Source of the DNA: Marine Group II euryarchaeote MED-G33
GTDB lineage: Archaea; Thermoplasmatota; Poseidoniia; Poseidoniales; Thalassarchaeaceae
DNA length: 25,002 nt
Assembly: GCA_949538655.1 (NCBI GenBank)
Contig: CATISE010000148.1
Location: 1 to 25,002 of the forward strand
Direction: 5' to 3'
This document shows positions 8,072-15,385 of this stretch, piece by piece (position 1 is the first letter of the stretch; each line of letters begins with the position of its first letter). The position numbers and the translations under genes were made by a program. The notes under the pieces were generated by a model. The model was not told the origin of the DNA. It made no database searches and worked only from the letters and a program-made list of their open reading frames with translations.

Positions 8072-8638
8072 TTGAGTACACGACTCCGGGCGAGAATTCA
8101 AGGAGTGTCCAGCACTGGTTTGAACGTGGCCAAGAAGGATTGGAAATTGAAGGGCCGGAAACCCGTTCGACATAAGAAAATAAAATCTCTCATCGAACGA
8201 CTGACAACTCCTCTTGGGGTGGAGACTGATTTGTCAACTGCATTCCTTGAAACCGCCACATTTGGGCCTTGGAATATGCTAATTGTCGATAAATCACCAC
8301 TCGGCATGGAAGTGGAAAATTCAGAGGGTGAAACCATCGCATTTCCTACACTTCGTGGTATCCTTGCATGGAACCCATCACGCAAATGGTGCGAAGTTGA
8401 TCACGGTGCAATCCCCTTCCTGATGAATGGGGCGGATTGTATGGCAGCAGGTATTCACAGTGCATGCGACCACATCGAAACGGGTGATCTGATTTGGATT
8501 CGAGATCAATCCCATGGTAAACCGCTAGCCATCGGTTGGGCTACGATGAATTCCACCGAAATGGTGGATGCCGTCAAAGGCAAAGCCGTCAAAATGCTTC
8601 ACCATATAGGTGACGAACTTTGGGAACTAGAACTCTAG
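8072..8638 (+). CDS. PUA-domain RNA-binding protein, MCT-1/Tma20-like
   Basis: A 188-residue protein with an N-terminal pre-PUA region (about 22-85) and a C-terminal PUA domain (about 88-185). The second half is diagnostic: VDHGAIPFLMNGADCMAAGI, GDLIWIRDQSHGKPLAIGWA and GKAVKMLHHIGDELWEL. These match archaeal relatives of eukaryotic MCT-1/Tma20 and the N-terminal part of eIF2D, which bind tRNA or the small subunit during initiation and recycling. The first possible start is a TTG at 8072 directly after an in-frame stop; GTG 8105, TTG 8120 or GTG 8126 could be the true start, since family similarity begins only at about residue 22. Its TAG stop abuts the stop of the convergent cold-shock gene. 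Confidence 0.85.
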   Translation: MSTRLRARIQGVSSTGLNVAKKDWKLKGRKPVRHKKIKSLIERLTTPLGVETDLSTAFLETATFGPWNMLIVDKSPLGMEVENSEGETIAFPTLRGILAWNPSRKWCEVDHGAIPFLMNGADCMAAGIHSACDHIETGDLIWIRDQSHGKPLAIGWATMNSTEMVDAVKGKAVKMLHHIGDELWELEL

Positions 8639-8640
8639 TT
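8625..8640. terminator. Inverted repeat over two abutting stop codons (PUA and cold-shock genes)
   Basis: Perfect 7-bp arms AACTAGA and TCTAGTT with a 2-base centre. The right arm contains the TAG of the PUA gene (8636-8638) and the first two bases of the complement of the cold-shock gene's stop (8639-8641). As for the ACT/FAH junction, a transcript-end role is inferred from position only. Confidence 0.4.
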
Positions 8641-8839
8641 ACTCTTCTTCGTCAGCTTTGCGAACATTGGTCGCCATTGGACCACGATCGCTTTCGCCAA
8701 CATCGAATACAACGGGGTCTCCGTCTTCAATTCTTCCTTCAACGTTGGTTATGTGAACAAAGAGGTCGCCTTCGCCCTCACGTTCGATGAATCCGAATCC
8801 TTTCGTCTGATTAAACCACTTGACAGTACCTTGTGCCAT
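8639..8839 (-). CDS. cspA: Cold-shock domain protein (CspA-like)
   Basis: A 66-residue single-stranded nucleic acid-binding protein. It begins MAQGTVKWFNQTKGFGFIE, with the RNP1 motif KGFGFI, and contains DLFVHI, equivalent to RNP2. The family melts mRNA secondary structure and helps growth in the cold. The start at 8839 is set by the family N-terminus and by AGGTGAT immediately upstream as ribosome site. An open reading extension to 9049 is not coding: it has no family similarity and overlaps the divergent surface-protein gene. Csp proteins are common in bacteria and known in only some archaea, including mesophilic marine and halophilic ones. Confidence 0.95.
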   Translation of the reverse strand: MAQGTVKWFNQTKGFGFIEREGEGDLFVHITNVEGRIEDGDPVVFDVGESDRGPMATNVRKADEEE

Positions 8840-8991
8840 ATCACCTGCGCGCATCGTCATAGTAATTGAAGCAGATACCCTAAGCAGTTTGGAAAAATGC
8901 ATATATTTAGGCAGTGAAATATTTGCCGGATACGCTTTTGCTTGGGGTATCCCACAACAACAGTCTTGAATGAAAGATATGACGACATTGT
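8840..8991. promoter_or_regulatory. Divergent promoter region, cold-shock gene and surface-protein gene
   Basis: On the minus strand CTAAATATAT (about 8901-8910) is a strong TATA-box candidate for the cold-shock gene and would leave a leader of about 35-40 bases. On the plus strand GAAATATTT (about 8917-8925) could serve the surface-protein gene. The minus-strand leader contains a TGCGCGCA palindrome just before the AGGTGAT ribosome site, which may be part of cold-responsive structure; this is speculative. Confidence 0.45.
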
Positions 8992-9558
8992 ATGATGCGT
9001 CGTTTTGCTGTACTCTGTCTCGCACTCTCATTGTGCCTTCCGTTTGCAATTGCAGCAGATGATTCAGGCGTCAACCGGACGATTGATTTGGAAGGCACGC
9101 CGATTGATTCAATCCTTGTGCCGGAGGTATCAACCGATGGTGTTGATTTTACGATTAACGTAACGCTATCCAGTGAAGCTGCGGAGAATGGAACGACTGT
9201 TGAATGGACTGTTCAACAATGCATCAATAGTGGCGTTTGCAATCCTCCTGAAAAAATTGCAATGAATGGTTCTGATGCCAATTGGACCAGTACCATTACC
9301 CCTGTAGAAACTCATTCATATGTCAATTATGACATCGTACTAACCTATGCAGATGGAGAAGATGAGAAATTTCCAGAGAGTGGATTCTCTAATGGGGGTA
9401 AGGTATGGTCTGATTGCTGGGTTTCCGGTGAAGACAATGGTGGTAACAACTGCCCCGCTGTAGCAGTTCTACCCGATGACCCGTTGCCAGCACCCGCATT
9501 GGTTACCACAATCATCGTTGGTCTATCCGCTGCCTTGATCGCCAAGCGAGATGACTAA
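8992..9558 (+). CDS. Secreted or surface protein with N-terminal signal and C-terminal anchor
   Basis: A 188-residue protein of unknown function. Residues 1-22 form a Sec signal peptide (MMRR, then a hydrophobic run, ending FAIA before ADDSG). The mature part is acidic and beta-rich, with several N-glycosylation sequons (NVT, NGT, NGS, NWT, NRT) and four cysteines. The end resembles a C-terminal sorting or anchor signal: LPAPAL, a hydrophobic segment of about 15 residues, then KRDD. This recalls archaeosortase CTERM signals, though the motif is not a standard PGF and no sortase is in the window. It is followed after 40 bases by the pepC-like gene on the same strand. Confidence 0.7.
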   Translation: MMRRFAVLCLALSLCLPFAIAADDSGVNRTIDLEGTPIDSILVPEVSTDGVDFTINVTLSSEAAENGTTVEWTVQQCINSGVCNPPEKIAMNGSDANWTSTITPVETHSYVNYDIVLTYADGEDEKFPESGFSNGGKVWSDCWVSGEDNGGNNCPAVAVLPDDPLPAPALVTTIIVGLSAALIAKRDD

Positions 9559-9578
9559 GCGTCGTCGATGATGGGAAT

Positions 9579-9597
9579 GGCTCACCTAAGGTGAGCC
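9579..9597 (+). promoter_or_regulatory. Hairpin at the start of the pepC-like gene
   Basis: Perfect 8-bp arms GGCTCACC and GGTGAGCC with loop TAA, ending 1 base before ATG 9599. AAGGTGA, complementary to the expected 16S 3' end, lies across the loop and 3' arm 4 bases from the start, so the structure would hide the ribosome site. It could alternatively be a terminator for the upstream surface-protein gene or a dimeric operator. Confidence 0.5.
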
Positions 9598-9598
9598 C

Positions 9599-10924
9599 AT
9601 GGGAATGACAATCACGAATGAACAGATTTCGAAACTTCGTAAGGCATTTGATGAAAATCCGTCAAACAAAGTAGCACAGAATGCTGTAACCGGTGTTCAA
9701 TTACCAGATTTAACTCTAAACAGAGATGTTGTTCAGGAAATAGACAACACGTTCAGTGTCAAATTGGATGAGTGGAAGGTTACCTCACAGAAGAGAAGTG
9801 GTCGTTGTTGGCTGTTTGCTGCTCTGAATCTTTTCCGGGTTGGGGCGATGAAAAAAATGAATGTCAAAGATTTCGAATTCAGTCAAGCTCATATCCATTT
9901 TTGGGATAAATTTGAGCGTTCGAATCATTTTCTAGAAGCGATCATCGATACGGCTGATCGCCCAGTGGATGATCGAACCATTCACTTCCTGCTTTCAGAT
10001 CCCATCGGAGACGGTGGGCAATGGAACATGGCGATGAATCTCATCGAAAAACATGGATTGGTTCCAAAATCAGCTTATCCGGAATCGAATACCAGTAGTG
10101 CAACTCGATGGATGAATACGGAATTGAAGAATATCCTCAGAAGTTCTGCATGTGAAATTCGCACCATTCTAGAAAATGGCGGTAGTGAAGATGATGCAAG
10201 AGCACACAAGGAGATGAGGGTTTCAGACATCTGGAACATGTTGTGTATTCATCTTGGAACACCGCCGACTACCTTTGATTGGCAATGGCGAGATAAAGAC
10301 AACGAATTCCATCGTAAAGGTTCGATGACTCCACAAGAGTTTGCAGATGAATATGTGGATGTCGATTGGAGAAACTATGTGTGCATTGTCAACGACCCTC
10401 GCAATGAATACTACCAAACATACACTGTCGATTATCTACAGAATGTCGCGGGTGGGCCTCCCGTCGTTTACCTCAATGTCCCAAATGATGAGATGAAGGA
10501 CATCACGCAGAAATTACTCGAAGATGGTGTGCCGGTTTGGATGGGTTGTGACGTCGGTAAGGAAATGGATCGCAAAGGTGGCTATTGGGATGCCAATTTG
10601 TTCAATGTAAGCGAACTATATGGTGTCGAATATGGAATGAACAAAGAAAACCGATTGCGTCATGGACAAACCATGATGACGCATGCGATGCTATTCACTG
10701 GAGTCGATGTTGTGGATGGAAAGCCGCGAAGATGGCGTGTCGAGAATTCTTGGGGTGGCGATACCGGACAGAAAGGGTACTACACCATGAATGACTCTTG
10801 GTTTGATGAATACATGTTTGAGATTGCAGCACCCAAAGATTACCTTACGGAAAAAATGCAGGCGTCTCTGGAAACAGAGCCTGTTGTACTCGAGGCTTGG
10901 GACCCGATGGGTTCACTAGCGTGA
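9599..10924 (+). CDS. pepC: Aminopeptidase C / bleomycin hydrolase family (peptidase C1B)
   Basis: A 441-residue papain-fold cysteine aminopeptidase, the usual length of yeast Gal6 and bacterial PepC. The oxyanion glutamine (Q64) and catalytic cysteine lie in TSQKRSGRCWLFAALN (C70). The catalytic histidine is in THAMLFTGVD (H362) and asparagine in VENSWGGDTGQKGYY (N383). Spacing matches the C-H-N triad of the family, so the enzyme should be active. Family members form self-compartmentalised hexamers that trim peptides from the N-terminus. The C-terminal end (EPVVLEAWDPMGSLA) resembles the arm that restricts Gal6 to aminopeptidase action. There is no signal peptide, so it acts in the cytoplasm. 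ATG 9605 is an alternative start. Its stop overlaps the convergent esterase gene by 9 bases. This family is uncommon in archaea. Confidence 0.94.
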   Translation: MGMTITNEQISKLRKAFDENPSNKVAQNAVTGVQLPDLTLNRDVVQEIDNTFSVKLDEWKVTSQKRSGRCWLFAALNLFRVGAMKKMNVKDFEFSQAHIHFWDKFERSNHFLEAIIDTADRPVDDRTIHFLLSDPIGDGGQWNMAMNLIEKHGLVPKSAYPESNTSSATRWMNTELKNILRSSACEIRTILENGGSEDDARAHKEMRVSDIWNMLCIHLGTPPTTFDWQWRDKDNEFHRKGSMTPQEFADEYVDVDWRNYVCIVNDPRNEYYQTYTVDYLQNVAGGPPVVYLNVPNDEMKDITQKLLEDGVPVWMGCDVGKEMDRKGGYWDANLFNVSELYGVEYGMNKENRLRHGQTMMTHAMLFTGVDVVDGKPRRWRVENSWGGDTGQKGYYTMNDSWFDEYMFEIAAPKDYLTEKMQASLETEPVVLEAWDPMGSLA

Positions 10925-10931
10925 GTGAATC
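10910..10931. repeat. Imperfect inverted repeat over overlapping gene ends
   Basis: TTCACT (10912-10917) pairs with AGTGAA (10924-10929) around AGCGTG, and flanking GG and CC extend it past one unpaired base. It covers the stops of the pepC-like gene (10922-10924) and the esterase gene (10916-10918). It parallels the stems at other convergent junctions but is weaker. Confidence 0.3.
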
Positions 10932-11821
10932 CAGTCTGCAACTTTCATCAAACACTGTTTGGATTCTGGAATCAATGAACCGAACAACCACCAATCATGG
11001 AACATGTTTGGCCAAATGTCGATTTCGAAATTCGCTCCTGCAGTTTTAGCATGTTCTCCAACGATTCGGCTATCATCAAGCAATATTTCTTGCCCACCTA
11101 CCAGAATTAACGTGCGCGGCAAGTCCTTGAAATCTCCAAAAATCGGAGAAATGTAAGGATTATTTTTTTCACTGGGAGATGGGGCATAAAAATCAGCACA
11201 TCGGATTGCCATTCTAGCGGATATCATAGGATCTGCCTTGGCCAAGGTCACATAGGTTTCTGAATCGCATGTCAAATTCGTCCATGGCGAGAATAAAACT
11301 GCCCCATCAGGGAGTTTGTGGCCTTCATCTCGAAGACGCATCATGAGGGCAAGACTCAGTCCGCCTCCAGCGGAATCACCACTGAGTATGAGTGTTGATT
11401 CAGGATTTTTCTCAGCGATATCCAACCAAGCGGAAAGCGCATCGTCAAGGGCAGCAGGATGGGGATTTTCGGGGGCCAGTCGATAATCGATCGAATGACA
11501 AATACTCCCTGTTATTTTAGCAAGATTCCTCAAGCCAATTCGATGGGTTGTCAATGAAGAACCAATACAGTACCCACCACCATGTAGATACACAATTTTC
11601 GTGTCTGGTTGGGTTTGCTTCTTTGGTACAAAACTTACACCAGGGACACCACCAAATGTTGAGCGATGTGTTTTCACACCAAATGCGGGAGTTAATTTTG
11701 CGAAGAACCATGTTTGTGGATGCACAGTCCAACGGATAACTTTGGGTGAGAGTGGAAAAACTCGGGCCAACAATTTGTTGATTCGAAGAGGTAGTGAAAT
11801 CAAACGACTGCGGAGACTCAA
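10916..11821 (-). CDS. HSL-family alpha/beta-hydrolase (esterase)
   Basis: A 301-residue carboxylesterase of the hormone-sensitive lipase group (family IV). It shows the oxyanion motif HGGGYCIGSS (80-89), DYRLAPENPHPAALDD (112-127), the nucleophile elbow GDSAGGG (S150), an acid in VGGQEILLDDS (about 249-250) and the histidine in MFHDWW (H275). All catalytic residues are present. The family cleaves short acyl esters; the natural substrate is unknown. The first in-frame start is a TTG at 11821, preceded directly by a stop, so a non-ATG start is likely. It begins 4 bases after the stop of the ParB-peptide protein, so it is probably the last gene of the ParA transcription unit. No sequence feature explains why an esterase sits there. 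Confidence 0.88.
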   Translation of the reverse strand: MSLRSRLISLPLRINKLLARVFPLSPKVIRWTVHPQTWFFAKLTPAFGVKTHRSTFGGVPGVSFVPKKQTQPDTKIVYLHGGGYCIGSSLTTHRIGLRNLAKITGSICHSIDYRLAPENPHPAALDDALSAWLDIAEKNPESTLILSGDSAGGGLSLALMMRLRDEGHKLPDGAVLFSPWTNLTCDSETYVTLAKADPMISARMAIRCADFYAPSPSEKNNPYISPIFGDFKDLPRTLILVGGQEILLDDSRIVGEHAKTAGANFEIDIWPNMFHDWWLFGSLIPESKQCLMKVADWIHSR

Positions 11822-11825
11822 TCAC

Positions 11826-12239
11826 TCACCCAGACCAATGCTCACAGAGACGTTCGATGAGACGCCTAGCAGGAATTCCCCATTGGACGATGGTTACAGT
11901 GGCCTGACTACGATCGGAAGATAAGTTCCCATCTTCAAAACCTGGGGCGCCCAAATCTGAGGGGACCAATGGTAATTTATCGCCACCACTTTGGAATGAT
12001 AGGTGAACGCCATTCTCTTTGGCTTCTGTTGTGATTAGTTGGGTGCCCTGATGGCCTTCTGCAAGTAGCAACCGAGAGATGGCTTCCATCAACTGTTCGA
12101 CTGCATCAGAACCGGTGCCAGGAGGGAGACCTTCTGTTTCCCCAATCGAGGGGCCGTAAGCATCGAGGAAGGGGAGATCTTGATCATGCTGTGCGAGTAA
12201 ATCGTCAAGACCTCTGCCCAAAACGCGCTTTTTCGACAT
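11826..12239 (-). CDS. Small ParA-partner candidate with a ParB-like N-terminal peptide
   Basis: A 137-residue protein that is not a full ParB. The first 15 residues, MSKKRVLGRGLDDLL, closely match the conserved N-terminus of bacterial ParB/Spo0J (K-R-x-LGRGLxxLL), the peptide that contacts ParA and stimulates its ATPase. Everything else in ParB is missing: no CTP-binding GERR motif, no helix-turn-helix and no ParB dimer domain. The remainder has an acidic linker, a probable helix (DAVEQLMEAISRLLLAEG), short strands and a final helix (RRLIERLCEHWSG), and I do not recognise a family. ATG 12239 is chosen because it starts the ParB-like peptide, lies 5 bases after the parA stop and has GGAG 8 bases upstream. 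An ATG-less extension to 12266 is less likely. Role as a ParA activator or adaptor is inference. Confidence 0.78.
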   Translation of the reverse strand: MSKKRVLGRGLDDLLAQHDQDLPFLDAYGPSIGETEGLPPGTGSDAVEQLMEAISRLLLAEGHQGTQLITTEAKENGVHLSFQSGGDKLPLVPSDLGAPGFEDGNLSSDRSQATVTIVQWGIPARRLIERLCEHWSG

Positions 12240-12244
12240 GAGGG

Positions 12245-13174
12245 TCACTCCAGGGTGAGGTTCCACCGTTGAGCAAGATTGACCGCAAGGTCGCGATAAT
12301 CCTTCCCACCGTTTGATTGGGGGGCATGAATGTGTATTGGAATCCCCTCACTAGGTGCTTCAGCGAGTTTGATGTTACGGCGGATGGGTGGCTCAACGAC
12401 CAAATCGCCAAATGTTTCCTTTAATTGACTCATCACTTGGCTATTGAGCAATGTTGGAGCATGCATAGTCATCATCACTCCATCAAATCCAAGTTCTGGA
12501 TTAAGACGGCGGCGGACTTCACGAATGGTGGCGGATAGCATGGCCACCCCTTCCAAGGCAAAAAATTCAGTTTGAACCGGAACGAGTACCGCGTCGCTTG
12601 CAACCAAGGCATTGATGGTGACCAAACCGAGACTTGGAGCTGTGTCGAGAAGGATGATGTCGTAGTGGGGCAATAATGTCTGAAGGCCCTCTGATAGACA
12701 CCGTTCCCGTCCAAGGCGGGTCGAGAGTTCTTGTTCTAGACCAACCAAGGACCGTTCCCCAACCACGAGGTGAAGACCTGGTATTGCGGTTGCATGGCGG
12801 CATGATGCTGCCTGTTCTGGTTCGGTAAAGAGGGTTCGAGTAGTATGAAGGACACGGCTCTTGTCAATGCCCAATCCTGTTGCACAATTCCCTTGTTGAT
12901 CACAATCGACAACCAATACTCGCACACCATGCAAGGCGAGGTGGGTGGCGACATTGATCACAGTAGTCGTTTTTCCAACACCTCCTTTCTGATTCATGAT
13001 TGTGACTACACGACCTCGATTTGCAGGAGTGGGTCCTGCCCGTGGAAGATCTATTTCAGTACGGGGTTCAGCAGAACTCAAAGGATCGGATTCAGGTCGT
13101 TCAATCTCTTCCTCAGTGAACTCAACGACCAAGGGTGCTGCAACCGCCTCGGGCAGTATATCCTCTTCATCCAT
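12245..13174 (-). CDS. parA: ParA/Soj-type chromosome partitioning ATPase
   Basis: A 309-residue deviant-Walker ATPase. After a 50-residue acidic N-terminal extension come IMNQKGGVGKTTTVINVATH (deviant Walker A, 63-70), VLVVDCDQQGNCATGLG (A' aspartate D90), YDIILLDTAPSLGLVTINAL (Walker B, 171-190) and VLVPVQTEFFALEGVAML, the Soj/ParA form rather than MinD. ParA dimerises with ATP, binds DNA non-specifically and drives plasmid or chromosome segregation when a partner triggers hydrolysis. The ATG at 13174 is chosen over an upstream in-frame start at 13285 because the latter overlaps the preceding gene and the extra residues lack similarity. A TATA box at leaderless distance also supports 13174. 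It is followed after 5 bases by the ParB-peptide gene. The acidic extension is unusual for Soj. Confidence 0.93.
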   Translation of the reverse strand: MDEEDILPEAVAAPLVVEFTEEEIERPESDPLSSAEPRTEIDLPRAGPTPANRGRVVTIMNQKGGVGKTTTVINVATHLALHGVRVLVVDCDQQGNCATGLGIDKSRVLHTTRTLFTEPEQAASCRHATAIPGLHLVVGERSLVGLEQELSTRLGRERCLSEGLQTLLPHYDIILLDTAPSLGLVTINALVASDAVLVPVQTEFFALEGVAMLSATIREVRRRLNPELGFDGVMMTMHAPTLLNSQVMSQLKETFGDLVVEPPIRRNIKLAEAPSEGIPIHIHAPQSNGGKDYRDLAVNLAQRWNLTLE

Positions 13175-13200
13175 AGTGCATCCCACTTGCGTCCGCTCTC

Positions 13201-13209
13201 GATATACTC
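13201..13209 (-). promoter_or_regulatory. TATA-box candidate for parA
   Basis: GAGTATATC on the minus strand lies about 27-35 bases before the parA ATG at 13174, the spacing expected for a leaderless archaeal transcript. This suggests parA, the ParB-peptide gene and the esterase gene can be transcribed separately from the SAP gene upstream. Confidence 0.5.
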
Positions 13210-13257
13210 TTGAGGCTGACGGGCCAAATTGGTTGTAAAATGGTGATTTCTTGGCAA

Positions 13258-15300
13258 TCAGGCTGGGCTCGAAGTCAGAAGCCAACCAGCCATTCGTCCG
13301 TTTTCAGCATCCATTCCAACCCGAAGACTGTATTCAGTATCTCCTGAGGTCCATGTGCGTTCAAGATACGTGGTGACTTTGCCACCCATGATGTCGAATT
13401 CATCCAGCCACTCGGAGAGAGCATTTTCCTCAGGTACAACCAAAGCGTAGCCGATTTGGACATCATCACGGATGTCTCCATTTGTTGTAATTTGAGGGTG
13501 TAAGTTTGGATAGTAAGTGGATGAAACCATTCTGCTTTCTAGTTGGGATAACCTATGTGTTTGAGGAATTTGATCGCGGGAATGCTCCGGTTTATCATCC
13601 CCGATTAACTGACCATCGCCAGAATTGATACAGTTTTCACCACCGGGCCATGTAACTCGAACCCATCCAGATTCCACTGAACTAACCCAAGATAGATTCC
13701 ATACTGGTGAACTGCCGGTCCGGTCATCTTTGGCTGCGAACACATAGCCATCGCCATTGAGAGCCGTGTGCGCACCTCCAAATTCTTCTGCATCCGTCAT
13801 TACACAAGCAACAGCTTGCTCAAGGTTGAACCTTATTGAGGAATTATCAGGCATGTGGTTTGCCCACGATACTCGCTGCGTTGTCGAAGGTTTTCCGTCT
13901 GAACTGTCGGGTCGGCCATCGTAGTATTGTTGCCAAATAACCAACTCCTCCCCTGATTTGAAAGAAGTCTGTTCTAAGGTGTACCTAACAACGAATTCAC
14001 CCTCTGGGAAAGTCAGGTCAATCGCTTCAGATTCGGTAAAGGAACAACCGGATTCTGTTTTGGATTTGTCAATTTGAACATCGACTGTTTGTTTGGCAGC
14101 CAGTGGTTGTCCGGGAATCGCCCACAGGACCATGTATGCATGACCTAGGCATTCGCCGATTTTGATATGCTCCATTCTAATTTGGATCGCATCTTGTCCA
14201 CCAATGGTGCCTGTGGAACCTACTTCCCAACTCCAGTAACCATCATCCGATTCCCCAGTCATTCCTTGTTTAAGTTCCATCAAGCCAAAGTGGTCGTATA
14301 GGTTAACGGGATGCATCGGCATTACAGCGGCACCGATTAGTTCGGAAACTGTGTCTGAGCCAATGAGTCCGTCGAATGTAGTGGCGTCCGAACTGAACGA
14401 TTGGCCTTCACCATCAGCAAAATTAATTGAAACCTCGGAACGAAGTAAGCTCCGTTCTGTAATTTCATGCCACTGGGTGACCCCAATATCCAACTCATTG
14501 TTCTGGAGGTTCCATTTTATCGAACTGCTGCAACTGTCTTCGTTTATTGCCGACCAAGTATATCCTGAAAGATCTGCATTGAGATCATAGTTGAGATTTG
14601 ATTGTACCGCATTCCATGTTCTTCCATAGGCATCTTGAGCCATGACTGCGCCCTTCAAATCTGTGTCACTTGGATTGATGAGATCACTCAATTCCCCATT
14701 GGTAATCGATGATGAACCGGTACCGTCAAACTCGATTTTAAGTTCGTCGCAAACATCATCCAAACCTGGAGATATTGCGTCTCGCAACATGCCAACCATT
14801 TCATCCCCATCCGCAAGAAGTAGACCATTGCTCACCGTGAATCGTAAATCTTCTCCATATCGAGACGGAGCGGCTTGGTAATCCGAAGATTGGTTGCTAA
14901 GATACCACCAACCACCGACACCAGCCAGCAATACTACGACCAGGATGGTGGCGATTGCAGTTCCGTCTTTGTACCACTGAACTCCAGATATTTGAGGTGA
15001 TTTCTCGATTGGATTTAGATTACGAGTTGTGCGAATTGGTGATTCTGATTCGATGATTATTTCATCAATAATTTCGGCTTCAAAGACTTCTGCTTCTAGA
15101 ATCTCATCATCTTCAAATTCGTGAGATATGGTGATTTCTTCATCATCGTCGTCATCGAGGATAAGTACATCCTCATCGTCTTCTGACTCGAGCAAACGTG
15201 TGATTAAATCGGCCTTTTTCCCACTGGTGGTTAAGCTCAATTCTTTGAGGCGTTTCTTCAACTCTGCAACCGTCATCGCAGAGAGTTCATCCTCATCCAT
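13258..15300 (-). CDS. SAP-domain single-pass membrane protein
   Basis: A 680-residue protein with an uncommon architecture. Residues about 7-38 (MTVAELKKRLKELSLTTSGK, then KADLITRLLE) are a SAP domain, a helix-extension-helix DNA-binding module known from chromatin proteins. A very acidic linker follows (39-90). One membrane helix (about 113-135) leads to a C-terminal region of some 540 residues, probably outside the cell, rich in W, S, D and cysteines and without a family I recognise. By the positive-inside rule and domain logic the SAP domain is cytoplasmic. The protein could therefore hold DNA at the membrane; this is inference. It lies directly upstream of parA (83 bases) and downstream of the proline-rich membrane protein. 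A 9-bp hairpin ends 2 bases before its ATG. Confidence 0.82.
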   Translation of the reverse strand: MDEDELSAMTVAELKKRLKELSLTTSGKKADLITRLLESEDDEDVLILDDDDDEEITISHEFEDDEILEAEVFEAEIIDEIIIESESPIRTTRNLNPIEKSPQISGVQWYKDGTAIATILVVVLLAGVGGWWYLSNQSSDYQAAPSRYGEDLRFTVSNGLLLADGDEMVGMLRDAISPGLDDVCDELKIEFDGTGSSSITNGELSDLINPSDTDLKGAVMAQDAYGRTWNAVQSNLNYDLNADLSGYTWSAINEDSCSSSIKWNLQNNELDIGVTQWHEITERSLLRSEVSINFADGEGQSFSSDATTFDGLIGSDTVSELIGAAVMPMHPVNLYDHFGLMELKQGMTGESDDGYWSWEVGSTGTIGGQDAIQIRMEHIKIGECLGHAYMVLWAIPGQPLAAKQTVDVQIDKSKTESGCSFTESEAIDLTFPEGEFVVRYTLEQTSFKSGEELVIWQQYYDGRPDSSDGKPSTTQRVSWANHMPDNSSIRFNLEQAVACVMTDAEEFGGAHTALNGDGYVFAAKDDRTGSSPVWNLSWVSSVESGWVRVTWPGGENCINSGDGQLIGDDKPEHSRDQIPQTHRLSQLESRMVSSTYYPNLHPQITTNGDIRDDVQIGYALVVPEENALSEWLDEFDIMGGKVTTYLERTWTSGDTEYSLRVGMDAENGRMAGWLLTSSPA

Positions 15301-15302
15301 AG

Positions 15303-15323
15303 GCCATCCTCAGAGAGGATGGC
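15303..15323 (-). promoter_or_regulatory. Perfect 9-bp hairpin at the SAP gene start
   Basis: Plus-strand arms GCCATCCTC and GAGGATGGC flank AGA; the same arms appear on the mRNA with loop TCT. The hairpin ends 2 bases before the ATG at 15300. In the mRNA, GAGG in the 3' arm is the probable ribosome site, 7 bases from the start. It may control translation, end the upstream transcript, or be a protein-binding site for the neighbouring ParA system. The sequence does not decide between these. Confidence 0.55.
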
Positions 15324-15385
15324 AATGCCTACCGCTTTCAACCTCTTCGCTTAACGTGAGAACCAACAATGCATTCTGAGCCGTT

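Noticed and set aside
8062..8178. Short ATG-initiated frame overlapping the start of the PUA gene
   Set aside because: Only 38 codons, no recognisable feature, and it runs in a different frame inside the PUA gene.
8840..9049. N-terminal extension of the cold-shock protein
   Set aside because: The extra 70 residues overlap the divergent gene, contain the promoter and ribosome site, and lack similarity to the family, which starts at MAQGTVKWF.
13175..13285. Longer ParA start
   Set aside because: It overlaps the end of the SAP gene and includes the TATA box; ATG 13174 fits a leaderless transcript.
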